Shown here: one piece after another, positions 53,826 through 61,885 of the stretch | Layout: each line of letters begins with the position of its first letter | Position numbering within the stretch: position 1 is the first letter of the stretch | From: an uncultured Lachnospiraceae bacterium | GTDB lineage: Bacteria > Bacillota > Clostridia > Lachnospirales > Lachnospiraceae | DNA length: 61,960 bases | Assembly: GCA_902799015.1 (NCBI GenBank) | Contig: CADBZI010000017.1 | Location: 1-61,960 of the forward strand | Direction: 5' to 3' | Program-made: the position numbers and the translations under genes | Notes under the pieces: generated by a model | Told to the model about the DNA's origin: nothing | The model's input: the letters and a program-made list of their open reading frames with translations, nothing else | Databases searched by the model: none

Positions 53826-54638
53826 ATGAAAAAGGGAATGGTATGGGTGGTTGCTGCGGCCATGACTTGTGCGGTGAGCATGAATGTATCGGCGGCAGAT
53901 GGATACACGATTGCGACAGACACGGTATTCAAGCCTTTTGAATACACAGATGTGGAAGGAAACTTTGTCGGGATCGATGTGGATCTCCTTGCCGCAATCG
54001 CGGAGGACCAGGGATTTGAATATGAGCTGAAGAGTTTAGGCTGGGATGCCTCGATCGCGGCCTGCCAGGCCGGACAGGCTGACGGCATGATCGCAGGCGC
54101 TTCGATTACGGATGAGCGTAAGGAAAGCGGGTGGACGTTCTCCGACGGCTACTATTTTGCGACGCAGTGTATGGCAGCCCGTGTGGATGAGGAAATCAAG
54201 GGATTCGAAGACCTGAAGGGAGAAACCGTTGGTGTCAAGACGGGAACCCAGGGCGCTTCCTACGCAGAAAGCCTTAAGGATGAGTATGGATTCGAGATCA
54301 CATACTTTGAAGACTCTCCGACCATGTATCTGGCTGTTGAGGGAAGACAGGTTGAGGCATGCTTTGAGGATACGCCGATCATGCTGACGCAGATTCAGGA
54401 TCTGGACCTGAGCCTTGAGGTTGTCCAGGGGACGGAGAACGAGGGATCCCCGTATGGCTTTGCGATCTTCAGCGACAAGAGTCAGGAGCTGCTGGATAAG
54501 TTTAACGCCGGATTGAAGAATATCATCGCAGATGGCACCTATCAGGAGATTGTAGCCAAATATCTGGGCGAAGCTGCGGCAGAAAGTGCAGTCGAAAACC
54601 TGGAACGTGGGTTCACGAACGAGACGGAAGCAGAATGA
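53826..54638 (+). CDS. amino-acid ABC transporter substrate-binding protein
   Basis: This 270-residue family 3 binding protein (GlnH type) starts at ATG 53826, with AAAGGAGGA upstream. The signal peptide ends VSAADGY; the cysteine in the signal (AMTC) does not form a good lipobox. It has ATDTVFKPFEYTDVEGNFVGIDVDLL, GMIAGASITDERK and GVKTGTQGASYAESL, typical of polar amino-acid binders. The permease gene follows after 46 bases. No ATPase gene is nearby. Confidence 0.92.
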   Translation: MKKGMVWVVAAAMTCAVSMNVSAADGYTIATDTVFKPFEYTDVEGNFVGIDVDLLAAIAEDQGFEYELKSLGWDASIAACQAGQADGMIAGASITDERKESGWTFSDGYYFATQCMAARVDEEIKGFEDLKGETVGVKTGTQGASYAESLKDEYGFEITYFEDSPTMYLAVEGRQVEACFEDTPIMLTQIQDLDLSLEVVQGTENEGSPYGFAIFSDKSQELLDKFNAGLKNIIADGTYQEIVAKYLGEAAAESAVENLERGFTNETEAE

Positions 54639-54684
54639 CGGGTAAGCATCTGCCCGGGCAGGAAACAGTTGGAAAGAGGTTTTC

Positions 54685-55368
54685 ATGCAGCTCATCATCA
54701 GTAAATATGGACATCTGCTGCTCACGGCGATGGGGCAGACGTTGCTTCTGGCACTCCTGAGCCTGTTTTTCGCAAGTATCATCGGTATGATTTTTGGCCT
54801 GATGAGTGTACTGCACAATCGTGCGTGCAGGATTATCGCCAGAATCTTCGTGGACGTCATCCGCGGCGTACCGATGATCGTGCTGGCGTATTTTATCTAT
54901 TTCGGATTTCCGTATCTGATGAACAATATGCTTGGCTTTGACTTCACACTGACAGCCCTGCAGGCAGGAACGATCTGCCTGGCTCTGAACTGCGGTGCGT
55001 ACATGGCGGAGATCATCCGCGGCGGCATCCAGTCGGTGGATCCCGGACAGATGGAAGCCGCGCGCAGCCTGGGACTTACGTATGGGATGTCCATGCGCAA
55101 GGTTGTGCTGCCGCAGGCGATCCGGAATATGGTTCCGAGCATCATCAATCAGTTTATTATCACGCTCAAGGATACCTCGATCCTGTCGGTCATCGGTTTT
55201 CCTGAGCTGGTCAACCAGGCGAAAAATGTCGTGGCGAATACCTTCATGTCTTTCCAGACATGGGGGATCGTCGCGATCATGTATCTGGTGATCATCCTGG
55301 CCCTTTCCAGAAGTGCGAAGGTTCTGGAGAAACGGCTGAACCGCGGACGCGGACATATGCCGGCATAA
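54685..55368 (+). CDS. amino-acid ABC transporter permease
   Basis: This 227-residue permease of the HisM/GlnP type has about five membrane segments and the EAA loop with ARSLGLTYGMSMRKVVLPQAIR. FVDVIRGVPMIVLAYFIYFG and LKDTSILSVIGFPEL are typical of the family. It is followed by a clear terminator and then by a threonine aldolase gene. The ATP-binding subunit must come from elsewhere in the genome. Confidence 0.93.
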   Translation: MQLIISKYGHLLLTAMGQTLLLALLSLFFASIIGMIFGLMSVLHNRACRIIARIFVDVIRGVPMIVLAYFIYFGFPYLMNNMLGFDFTLTALQAGTICLALNCGAYMAEIIRGGIQSVDPGQMEAARSLGLTYGMSMRKVVLPQAIRNMVPSIINQFIITLKDTSILSVIGFPELVNQAKNVVANTFMSFQTWGIVAIMYLVIILALSRSAKVLEKRLNRGRGHMPA

Positions 55369-55391
55369 TCATCAAAACAGTAAAATGTTGG

Positions 55392-55423
55392 CCGTCGGGC
55401 AGATTATCCCCGACGGTATTTTG
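55392..55423 (+). terminator. intrinsic terminator of the amino-acid transporter pair
   Basis: CCGTCGGG (55392-55399) and CCCGACGG (55409-55416) form a stem, followed by TATTTTGTT. It closes the binding-protein/permease operon. Confidence 0.75.
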
Positions 55424-55557
55424 TTGTCAGTCCGGCACGGAAGAAATCCGAGGGGATTTAAATTCCGCCTGTCAGGATATCAGGAAGCAAATGACAAAGC
55501 GGATCGGATGACTTTATAATGTGGATCAGGATCAGTCAATGAGGAGGAAAGGCGGAC

Positions 55558-56592
55558 ATGAACGAAAAACTCAGCTTTGCAAGTGACTATGAGAAGGGGG
55601 CTCATCCGAATATCCTGGCGCGCATGGTAGAAACAAACATATGGAAGAGCGCCGGATATGGTCTGGATGATATTTCGGAATCAGCCAGAAACAGAATCCG
55701 GAAAGCCTGCGGAAAAGAAAATGCTGCTGTTGCGTTTCTCGTAGGCGGAACGCAGACAAATGCCGTGATGATCGATGCATTGCTGAAATCCTATCAGGGT
55801 GTGATAGCTGCTGAAACAGGTCACATCAGCGTCCATGAAGCGGGTGCGATCGAGGCGAACGGACATAAGGTTCTTGCACTGCCGCACCATTACGGTAAGC
55901 TGTCAGCAGCTGCGGTGGAAAAATATCTGGATGATTATTATCAGGATGCGAATCATGAACATATGGTGATGCCAGGAATGGTTTATCTGTCCCACCCGAC
56001 GGAATATGGAACATTGTACGCGAAGGCGGAGCTTCAGGCGTTCCGGGAAGTCTGCGATCGATATGGAATCAGTCTGTATGTGGACGGAGCGCGGCTTGCG
56101 TATGCGCTTTCGTGTCCGGAGAATGATGTCAGTCTGGAGGATCTGGCACAGCTGTGTGATGCATTTTATATCGGCGGAACGAAATGTGGTGCCATGTTTG
56201 GCGAGGCAGTAGTTGTCCCTGACCCGGAGAAACTCCCTCACCTGTTTACGATCATAAAACAGCATGGAGCGCTTTTGGCAAAGGGAAGATTGCTGGGAAT
56301 CCAGTTTGACGAATTGTTCCGCGACGATCTGTATATGAGAATCGGAGAACCGGCGATGAGAGCCGCAGACAGAATAAGAACAGCCTTAAAGGAGAAAGGA
56401 TATCGGCTGTGCTTTGAATCGCCAACCAATCAGATCTTTGTCATCGTAGAAGACAATGTATTAAAGCAGCTTGGAGAAAAAGTGGAATATGGATTCTGGG
56501 AAAAATATGATGACGAACATACGGTTATCCGGCTTGCGACAGACTGGGGAACCACGGAATCTGAAACAAATGCGCTGATTGACGTGCTCTGA
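55558..56592 (+). CDS. ltaE: low-specificity L-threonine aldolase (beta-eliminating lyase family)
   Basis: This 344-residue PLP enzyme starts at ATG 55558, with GAGGAAAGG upstream. FASDYEKGAHPNILARMVETN, FLVGGTQTNAVMIDALL, TGHISVHEAGAIEANGHKV, YVDGARLAYAL and the PLP lysine motif IGGTKCGAMFGEA are typical of the aldolase group. It cleaves threonine or allo-threonine to glycine and acetaldehyde. The related tyrosine phenol-lyase class differs in the last domain. It is a single-gene unit with a terminator downstream. Confidence 0.9.
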   Translation: MNEKLSFASDYEKGAHPNILARMVETNIWKSAGYGLDDISESARNRIRKACGKENAAVAFLVGGTQTNAVMIDALLKSYQGVIAAETGHISVHEAGAIEANGHKVLALPHHYGKLSAAAVEKYLDDYYQDANHEHMVMPGMVYLSHPTEYGTLYAKAELQAFREVCDRYGISLYVDGARLAYALSCPENDVSLEDLAQLCDAFYIGGTKCGAMFGEAVVVPDPEKLPHLFTIIKQHGALLAKGRLLGIQFDELFRDDLYMRIGEPAMRAADRIRTALKEKGYRLCFESPTNQIFVIVEDNVLKQLGEKVEYGFWEKYDDEHTVIRLATDWGTTESETNALIDVL

Positions 56593-56703
56593 ACAAAAGC
56601 GGTGCTTTGACCCCCAATCAATCATGTCAGTGTTGGGCGGCAGTTTAACTGGCGTATGCATCGGTAGTTATCTGTTGTGGTCGTAGTCGTAGTAAAGGGA
56701 TGT

Positions 56704-56740
56704 GGGCTCATCACCTGCGGGTGGTGGGCTTCTTTTTGTT
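56704..56740 (+). terminator. intrinsic terminator of the threonine aldolase gene
   Basis: GGGCTCATCACC and GGTGGTGGGCTT pair with some G-U pairs around GCGG and are followed by CTTTTTG. It lies about 110 bases after the stop. Confidence 0.6.
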
Positions 56741-56808
56741 TTGGTGGAAAAACGGACAGGGATATGGTATTGTAATTAAGTCATAGGTTAACCAAGAGAG
56801 GGGAACTA

Positions 56809-57024
56809 ATGCTGCTCAATAATGTCGAATCGGATCTGAAAACACGCCTTGAGAAAGAAGGCATCACACAGAAGGAGCTCGCCGGGCAAATTGGTGTGTC
56901 TCTTCCCTATGTGAACCGTATTACTAAGGGGCGGGAGCAGCTTGTCAATAAGACATTCTTGAAGATGATGGACGAGCTCGGCTATGATGTGGAGCTGACA
57001 TATAAGAAAAAGTGTGTCGAGTGA
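56809..57024 (+). CDS. XRE-type helix-turn-helix regulator, small
   Basis: This 71-residue protein is mostly one Cro/CI-type helix-turn-helix: LEKEGITQKELAGQIGVSLPYVNRITKG. The C-terminal part (LVNKTFLKMMDELGYDVELTYKKK) could carry a short helix for dimerisation. A GAGAGGGG site precedes the start. It lies 59 bases before a two-gene MATE unit and probably controls it. Codon use looks lower in GC than upstream genes, which may hint at later acquisition. Confidence 0.8.
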   Translation: MLLNNVESDLKTRLEKEGITQKELAGQIGVSLPYVNRITKGREQLVNKTFLKMMDELGYDVELTYKKKCVE

Positions 57025-57083
57025 TGTTCCGACTCGGGATTTGTCGCAATAGTAGTTTGGGTTTGTACAAAGTAGGAGAGAAA

Positions 57084-58535
57084 ATGAGTTCTCTGAAAAG
57101 TGGGAATGAGCATACGTGGCTCAGTGAAGCAAAAACAGTCTTGTTTGCCATGATCGCGGAGATGGATTTGGTGGTGAAAAACCTGATCAACATCTTCTTC
57201 GTCAGTCGTTTCCTCGGTGCGGAAGGTGCGGCGGCCTATGAGGTCGTGATGCCCTGTATCATGCTTGTCTCAGCGTTTGTTGCGCTGGGCTATAACGGGG
57301 TGCAGGCTGTCTGCGCCAAGGATTATGGCGCAGGGGATCTCGCGGCGTTTGAACGCCATAAGAATGCCGGTTATACCTGGTTGATCACGGTTATGACCGC
57401 ATTTACGTTCCTGCTTACCCTGTTCAAGGAGCCTATGCTTGATCTGCTCGGGGCAAACGACGGGAGCACAGCCTTGGCGCTGTTAAGCAGCGATTGTTAC
57501 TCCATCTTCCTTTTTTGCTTTATCCCCCAAGGCATATTCAGCCTGGCCGTCTGCTTCATGTATTTGGAGGAGCGGCGCCAACTGCTGATTACAAATTTTG
57601 TACTTTATGGATGTATTCTTGCGGGCAATATCGTCGTTACGGTTTCCTGGCCATCCATGACAGGCTATATGCTGATGAATGTGATTGGCATCACCGCAGC
57701 GGACCTTTACATCATACTGTCCTGCTTTATCATCCGGCGCAAAAGATCAAAGGCGGCGTTTACAGCCTGGAACATGCGACTTGCGGATATACGGGAATCT
57801 TTTTTCACAGGCTTACCGGATTTTATGGAATATGGCTTTGTGGGCGTGTTGTATCTGGTGGAGAACCTGTATCTGCTGACTCGTTTTTCTGAATCGGTGG
57901 TGGCCGGAGTGGGTGTCTTTGAAGCCATCGACAATCTGCCAGAGGTGATTTGCGTGGGTTTTAGTTTCCTTGTGACTGCAATGCTGGGCACAAGGGTTGG
58001 AAAAGTGTGCGGCGCACCCTCCGACAGAGATCGGGATGCCGCGATGGAGGAGCTTGGCAAGACCGCAAGGCGGATCACTAAGGGAGGCATCGTCGGATCG
58101 CTGTTTGTGGCGGCAGCCTTGCTGCTGCTGGCGCGTCCGTTCACAGGACTTTTCTTGTCGCCCGGCGATGCCGTCGCAACGCAGAGCGCGATCCTGCTCA
58201 CGGTATCCTGCGCCATCGGCTTTGTGTTCTATATGCTCAATTCGGAACTGGTTTGCTACTACAAGGTCGTTGGCGCGTATATTCCGGCGCATGTCCTCTT
58301 CCTTGCGGAGGCGCTTCTGTTCCCGCTGGGCTTCAAGCTCATGTTAGGCGAGTTGTTCGGTGTGACAGGTTTTTGCCTGGGTGGCGCGGCCGGAGAGATC
58401 GCGGCTTTTCTGCTGAATCTTTGCATCGCCTGGCGGATGGCGGGGCGCTTTCCCCGAAGAATCTCAGATTTCCGCATGGAGAAATACCTTCATAGGACGG
58501 CACAAAGGCTTGCAAAGAGCGAGGTGGAGATATGA
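57084..58535 (+). CDS. MATE-type multidrug/metabolite exporter
   Basis: This 483-residue protein starts at ATG 57084, with TAGGAGAG just upstream. About twelve membrane segments form a MATE-like carrier; the pattern LINIFFVSRFLGAEGAAAYEVVMPC and KDYGAGDLAAFERHKNAGYTWL fits. It lies in the operon XRE-MATE-MATE. The final bases overlap the second exporter gene by ATGA, so the pair may work as a heterodimer or be produced in equal amounts. Confidence 0.87.
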   Translation: MSSLKSGNEHTWLSEAKTVLFAMIAEMDLVVKNLINIFFVSRFLGAEGAAAYEVVMPCIMLVSAFVALGYNGVQAVCAKDYGAGDLAAFERHKNAGYTWLITVMTAFTFLLTLFKEPMLDLLGANDGSTALALLSSDCYSIFLFCFIPQGIFSLAVCFMYLEERRQLLITNFVLYGCILAGNIVVTVSWPSMTGYMLMNVIGITAADLYIILSCFIIRRKRSKAAFTAWNMRLADIRESFFTGLPDFMEYGFVGVLYLVENLYLLTRFSESVVAGVGVFEAIDNLPEVICVGFSFLVTAMLGTRVGKVCGAPSDRDRDAAMEELGKTARRITKGGIVGSLFVAAALLLLARPFTGLFLSPGDAVATQSAILLTVSCAIGFVFYMLNSELVCYYKVVGAYIPAHVLFLAEALLFPLGFKLMLGELFGVTGFCLGGAAGEIAAFLLNLCIAWRMAGRFPRRISDFRMEKYLHRTAQRLAKSEVEI

Positions 58536-60253
58536 AAAAGGCGGTCTTTTGTGAGAGAAAATTTTGCTCCATGCTCCTCACGGGGACGCTCACAATGGCG
58601 GTTCTCTACGTCATGTTGCTTTGCGACAACATCATCGCGGGCTTTTTCATCGGGGAGATGGGCGTTGCCGCGATCAACGCTGTCACGCCGGTAACAGGCC
58701 TCGTGACGTTCTTTTCGACCGTCATCGCCATCGGCGCCGGCATCCTCTACAGCCGGGAGATCGGCGCGATGAACAAGCGCCGCGCTGACGAAATCTTCGG
58801 GCAGGGTCTGATCCTGAGCATCGCCATCGCTGTATTCAGCGCGCTGGCGCTGGCGCTTGGTCGGGAAACCTATTTCCGGGCAAACGGCGTCACGGGCGAG
58901 ATCTTCGAGCTTGCCAGCGCTTACTATCGCTGGACGCCGCTGAACGCAGCGCTGAGCGTCATGGTAAACTATCTCACGCAGATGGTGTACACAGACGGGG
59001 ATGAAACCTGCAACAACATCTCTTACGGGCTTCAGATCGGCGGGAATATCGTTCTGTCGGTGATCCTGGCGCGGCCACTTGGCATGGCCGGCATCATTCT
59101 CGGCACGATCTTCGGAAATATCCTCGGTCTTCTGGCAATCAGCTGGCACTTTTTCAAAAGGAGTAACACGCTTCATTTTGTCTGGCATCTTTCCTGGAAG
59201 GACCTGACGCAATGCGTGCGGTTCAGTATCGTGGACGCGGCGATCTATCTGTGCTGGTCTGTAATGGATTATGTGCTGATCGGCCATATTTCCGCCCGGT
59301 ACGGCGAGACAGGGTTGATCACCCTGGCCGTTGTCGTCAGCGTCATAGAGTTCAGCGTCGTGATGGATGGTGTGGGAATGGCGGTCCAGCCGCTCCTGGG
59401 AACCTATCTGGGGGAGAAAAACCATGTGCTGATCCGGCGGCTCATGCGTGCTGCGGCGAAAGCGGCGCTTGTGGAGGGGCTGATTGCGAACGCGCTGATA
59501 TTTATCTTTGCGAAACAATTCTGCGGCCTGTTTGGCATCGCTGAGGGAGCAGCCCTGCTGCCATCTATCCACGCGGTGCGTATCGTTTCGCTTGGCATGG
59601 TCTTTTGCAGCGCGTTTTCTCTCACGACCTCTTACTACATGCTGGTGGACCATGTGGGGCTGTCTGTCGGGATCACGGTGCTCAAGGATGGCCTTCTGTA
59701 TTCTATCCTGCCTCTTATCGCTTCGGTGCTTTTTGGGGAAACCGGCATGTGGGCAGCCTTTGCTGTCACGCCCGCCCTGGCGCTGGCGTTGTCCTTCCTG
59801 TTTATCCGGCTTCGTTACGGCGCGGCAAGGTTCCCGTATCTTCTGGAGAAGACGGATACGGAAATCCTTGTGATGGAGGACGTGCTGACCAAGGAAGGCT
59901 GCGCGCAGTTCTCGGAGCGAGTGCAGGCGGTCATGCAGGAGCATGGCTATCCAGCACGCTCGGCGGGGCGCGCGGCGCTGTTTACGGAAGAAATTGGCTT
60001 GACCATCCTTGAAAAGAACGCCACGAAGAAAAAGCCGATCCTGACAGAAATATCGCTGCTCTTTGAAAAAGACTCTGTACTGCTGATCGAACGGGATTCC
60101 GGTGAAATATTTGATCTTACTGACCCGGACCAGGTAGTTTCCGGTCTCAGCAGTTTCATTCTCAGCGGCTTAATGGAAGCACACAAGGAGAAAGCGTACC
60201 TTACGACTACAGGCTATAACCGGAATATGATGCGGTTTGCGAGGGTTGAATAA
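58532..60253 (+). CDS. MATE-type exporter with C-terminal ATPase-like domain
   Basis: This 573-residue protein starts at ATG 58532 inside the ATGA overlap. Residues about 1-435 are a MATE carrier (CDNIIAGFFIGEMGVAAINAVTPV, TQMVYTDGDETCNN, MDGVGMAVQPLLGTYLGEKN). The last 120 or so residues form a cytosolic domain with EEIGLTILEKN (N-box-like) and LIERDSGEIFDL (G1-box-like, cf. RDDGxPFD), then a degenerate end. This resembles the RsbW/anti-sigma kinase type of HATPase. Key Asp and Asn residues are only partly kept, so ATP binding is uncertain. Its partner is the MATE encoded just upstream. Confidence 0.86.
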   Translation: MKKAVFCERKFCSMLLTGTLTMAVLYVMLLCDNIIAGFFIGEMGVAAINAVTPVTGLVTFFSTVIAIGAGILYSREIGAMNKRRADEIFGQGLILSIAIAVFSALALALGRETYFRANGVTGEIFELASAYYRWTPLNAALSVMVNYLTQMVYTDGDETCNNISYGLQIGGNIVLSVILARPLGMAGIILGTIFGNILGLLAISWHFFKRSNTLHFVWHLSWKDLTQCVRFSIVDAAIYLCWSVMDYVLIGHISARYGETGLITLAVVVSVIEFSVVMDGVGMAVQPLLGTYLGEKNHVLIRRLMRAAAKAALVEGLIANALIFIFAKQFCGLFGIAEGAALLPSIHAVRIVSLGMVFCSAFSLTTSYYMLVDHVGLSVGITVLKDGLLYSILPLIASVLFGETGMWAAFAVTPALALALSFLFIRLRYGAARFPYLLEKTDTEILVMEDVLTKEGCAQFSERVQAVMQEHGYPARSAGRAALFTEEIGLTILEKNATKKKPILTEISLLFEKDSVLLIERDSGEIFDLTDPDQVVSGLSSFILSGLMEAHKEKAYLTTTGYNRNMMRFARVE

Positions 60254-60775
60254 AAACTGGATGGGGTATTGTCAAATTCCAGTTTGCATGGGTGACGCAA
60301 CAGCCGTCAAAGCAGCATCCGGCCACCTTTTGCAGCCGCCTGTTCATCTGGCATGGCGGAGCAGCTTTTCACGAAAGTAAAACGTCGGTTTTTCAGATCG
60401 CTATGACCATGGTTTGCCGCGATTTGCCGCGGCTTGCCAACGGTAGTAAAACTACCCGATTTTTACTACGTTTTGACTACGAATCGTTGCCGCAACTTGC
60501 CGCATTTTGCCCCGTTTTGCCATTTCGACCATTTTTCTTGGCAGAATGAAGCTGCGGAAAGCCTCCGGATTACCGAGGCAAATCGAGGCATTTCGCGGCA
60601 AATCGGTGCACCTGAAAGGAGATTTTCGTATTGATTAAGATTTTGTTTATCTGTCACGGCAGTATGCGAATTCATATGCCTTAAACCCCGATAGATGCTG
60701 GATTTTTCAAAATGCGGTAAGCCGATTTTATAGCACTTTTATAGCAAATGAAAAAATGAGGGAAAACACGGGATT
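60254..60775. repeat. gene-free region with 10-bp-phased TTGCC / GGCA repeats
   Basis: About 520 bases hold no gene. TTGCC begins at 60414, 60424 and 60434 and again at 60487, 60497, 60507 and 60517, exactly 10 bases apart within each set. On the other strand the inverse GGCA begins at 60577, 60587 and 60597. GGTAG/CTACC form a small hairpin at 60442-60456. AAACTGGA and TCCAGTTT near 60256-60287 form a stem after the exporter gene. TATAGCA is repeated near 60732-60748. The helical phasing suggests a protein-binding array. Confidence 0.6.
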
Positions 60776-60834
60776 AAGGCCGTGAGATATGGAAATTACA
60801 GACGTATTTTCCGTATCTTGCGGCCTTATTTTTT
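60776..60834. terminator. terminator-like hairpin at the end of the XRE gene
   Basis: AAGGCCGTGAGATATGGAAA (60776-60795) and TTTTCCGTATCTTGCGGCCTT (60807-60827) pair with few mismatches and are followed by ATTTTTT. It overlaps the stop of the reverse-strand XRE gene and can act in both directions. Confidence 0.7.
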
Positions 60835-61203
60835 AGCAGGATCCTGACGATGGCGGAGATCCTGGAGCAGTCTCTGCTTGTCCTCTATGGAGAGTTTACT
60901 GATCTCTGTCATGAGAGCATGGTCCAGCGCGGTACTGTAGTAAGACTTGTCTGTTAGTCCTGCAAGTTCGTCCAGTGAGCAGTGCATCAGCCTGGCATAG
61001 TAAGTCATCATTCTCATCGACATAGAGACCCTGCCGTTTTCCACATTACTGATAAAGCCTCTGGTCACATTCAACGCTTTGGCAACATCACTTTGTGATA
61101 GGCCGAGCTGTGTCCGGATCTCCCGGGAACGGTCTGCAAGATTAACCACGGCTGGCGTACCTTCTTTCTGCACTGTGTTCTGGTTCTCATCTCTTTCAGC
61201 CAT
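60826..61203 (-). CDS. XRE family transcriptional regulator
   Basis: This 125-residue protein has a central helix-turn-helix: SREIRTQLGLSQSDVAKALN and VTRGFISNVENGRVSMSMRMMTYY. The C-terminal 40 residues (TEISKLSIEDKQRLLQDLRHRQ) are helical and may dimerise. AAGGAG lies about 9 bases before the start. It is divergent from a small membrane protein and a coupling-protein-like gene, a layout often seen in integrative elements where such a repressor controls transfer genes. The operator is probably in the 211-base divergent gap. Confidence 0.85.
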   Translation of the reverse strand: MAERDENQNTVQKEGTPAVVNLADRSREIRTQLGLSQSDVAKALNVTRGFISNVENGRVSMSMRMMTYYARLMHCSLDELAGLTDKSYYSTALDHALMTEISKLSIEDKQRLLQDLRHRQDPAKK

Positions 61204-61414
61204 ATTGAAATACTCCTTATTCTGAATGCAAATCTATATTCTTCCATGCATCTCTACCCTAAGTATATCAAAAAATCTGAAATTGTATATTTACAGTATC
61301 CCCCTTCGAGAATAATATGTAATTGGAGAGATACTAATAATATACATCATATCTGGAGATTGTACCGCAGATAAATGGCTAGTCTCCGGAATATCCAGAA
61401 GGGGGACTGAGGAT

Positions 61415-61885
61415 ATGGCAGCTGCATTGGTAGCATTATTCCTGGGAGGAATCTTTGTCACAATATGCGTGATCATCAGCGTGATTGGAATAGGGGCCTA
61501 TGTGGCACCGTATGCAGGAGGGGCACTGGCGAGCGTCATGGTCTGCGAGACCATTCCGGGAGCAAAAGGCTTGGTACCGGGACATACATTTCTCAACTAC
61601 CTGGTCATTCTTGCAATTGTAGAGACGATCATCATCCTGCTGATGCATGTTCCGTCTGTCAGCAGGGCAGTCAATGTCCTGGCGACTTCTTTCTTTCTGT
61701 GTGTTGTAGGATTCCCAATCATGGACCATGCGGATGCGCTGACGGCGGCCTTTAAGGAATACTCTGCCGCAGTCATGAAAAAGAAAGACCGGCCCAGTGT
61801 CCTGAAAGTCCTGAAGAAGATGAAGGAGCTTGTGGCATCCATCCCGGACAAGGTGAGGAATAAAGATAAGGAGCACACGTTATGA
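61415..61885 (+). CDS. small membrane protein of unknown function, possible conjugative element gene
   Basis: This 156-residue protein has two hydrophobic segments at its N-terminus (residues 2-45) and two more between residues 60 and 105, then a basic C-terminal tail of about 45 residues (KKKDRPSVLKVLKKMKELV). No family is recognised. Its stop overlaps the ATG of the next gene, which begins like a VirD4/TraG-type coupling protein. Small membrane proteins are common just before such genes in Firmicute conjugative elements. Confidence 0.7.
   Translation: MAAALVALFLGGIFVTICVIISVIGIGAYVAPYAGGALASVMVCETIPGAKGLVPGHTFLNYLVILAIVETIIILLMHVPSVSRAVNVLATSFFLCVVGFPIMDHADALTAAFKEYSAAVMKKKDRPSVLKVLKKMKELVASIPDKVRNKDKEHTL

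Noticed and set aside
58490-59944. 484-codon open frame on the - strand opposite the second MATE gene
   Set aside because: Antisense of a clear membrane transporter; composition is Arg/His/Gln-rich, as expected for a shadow frame.
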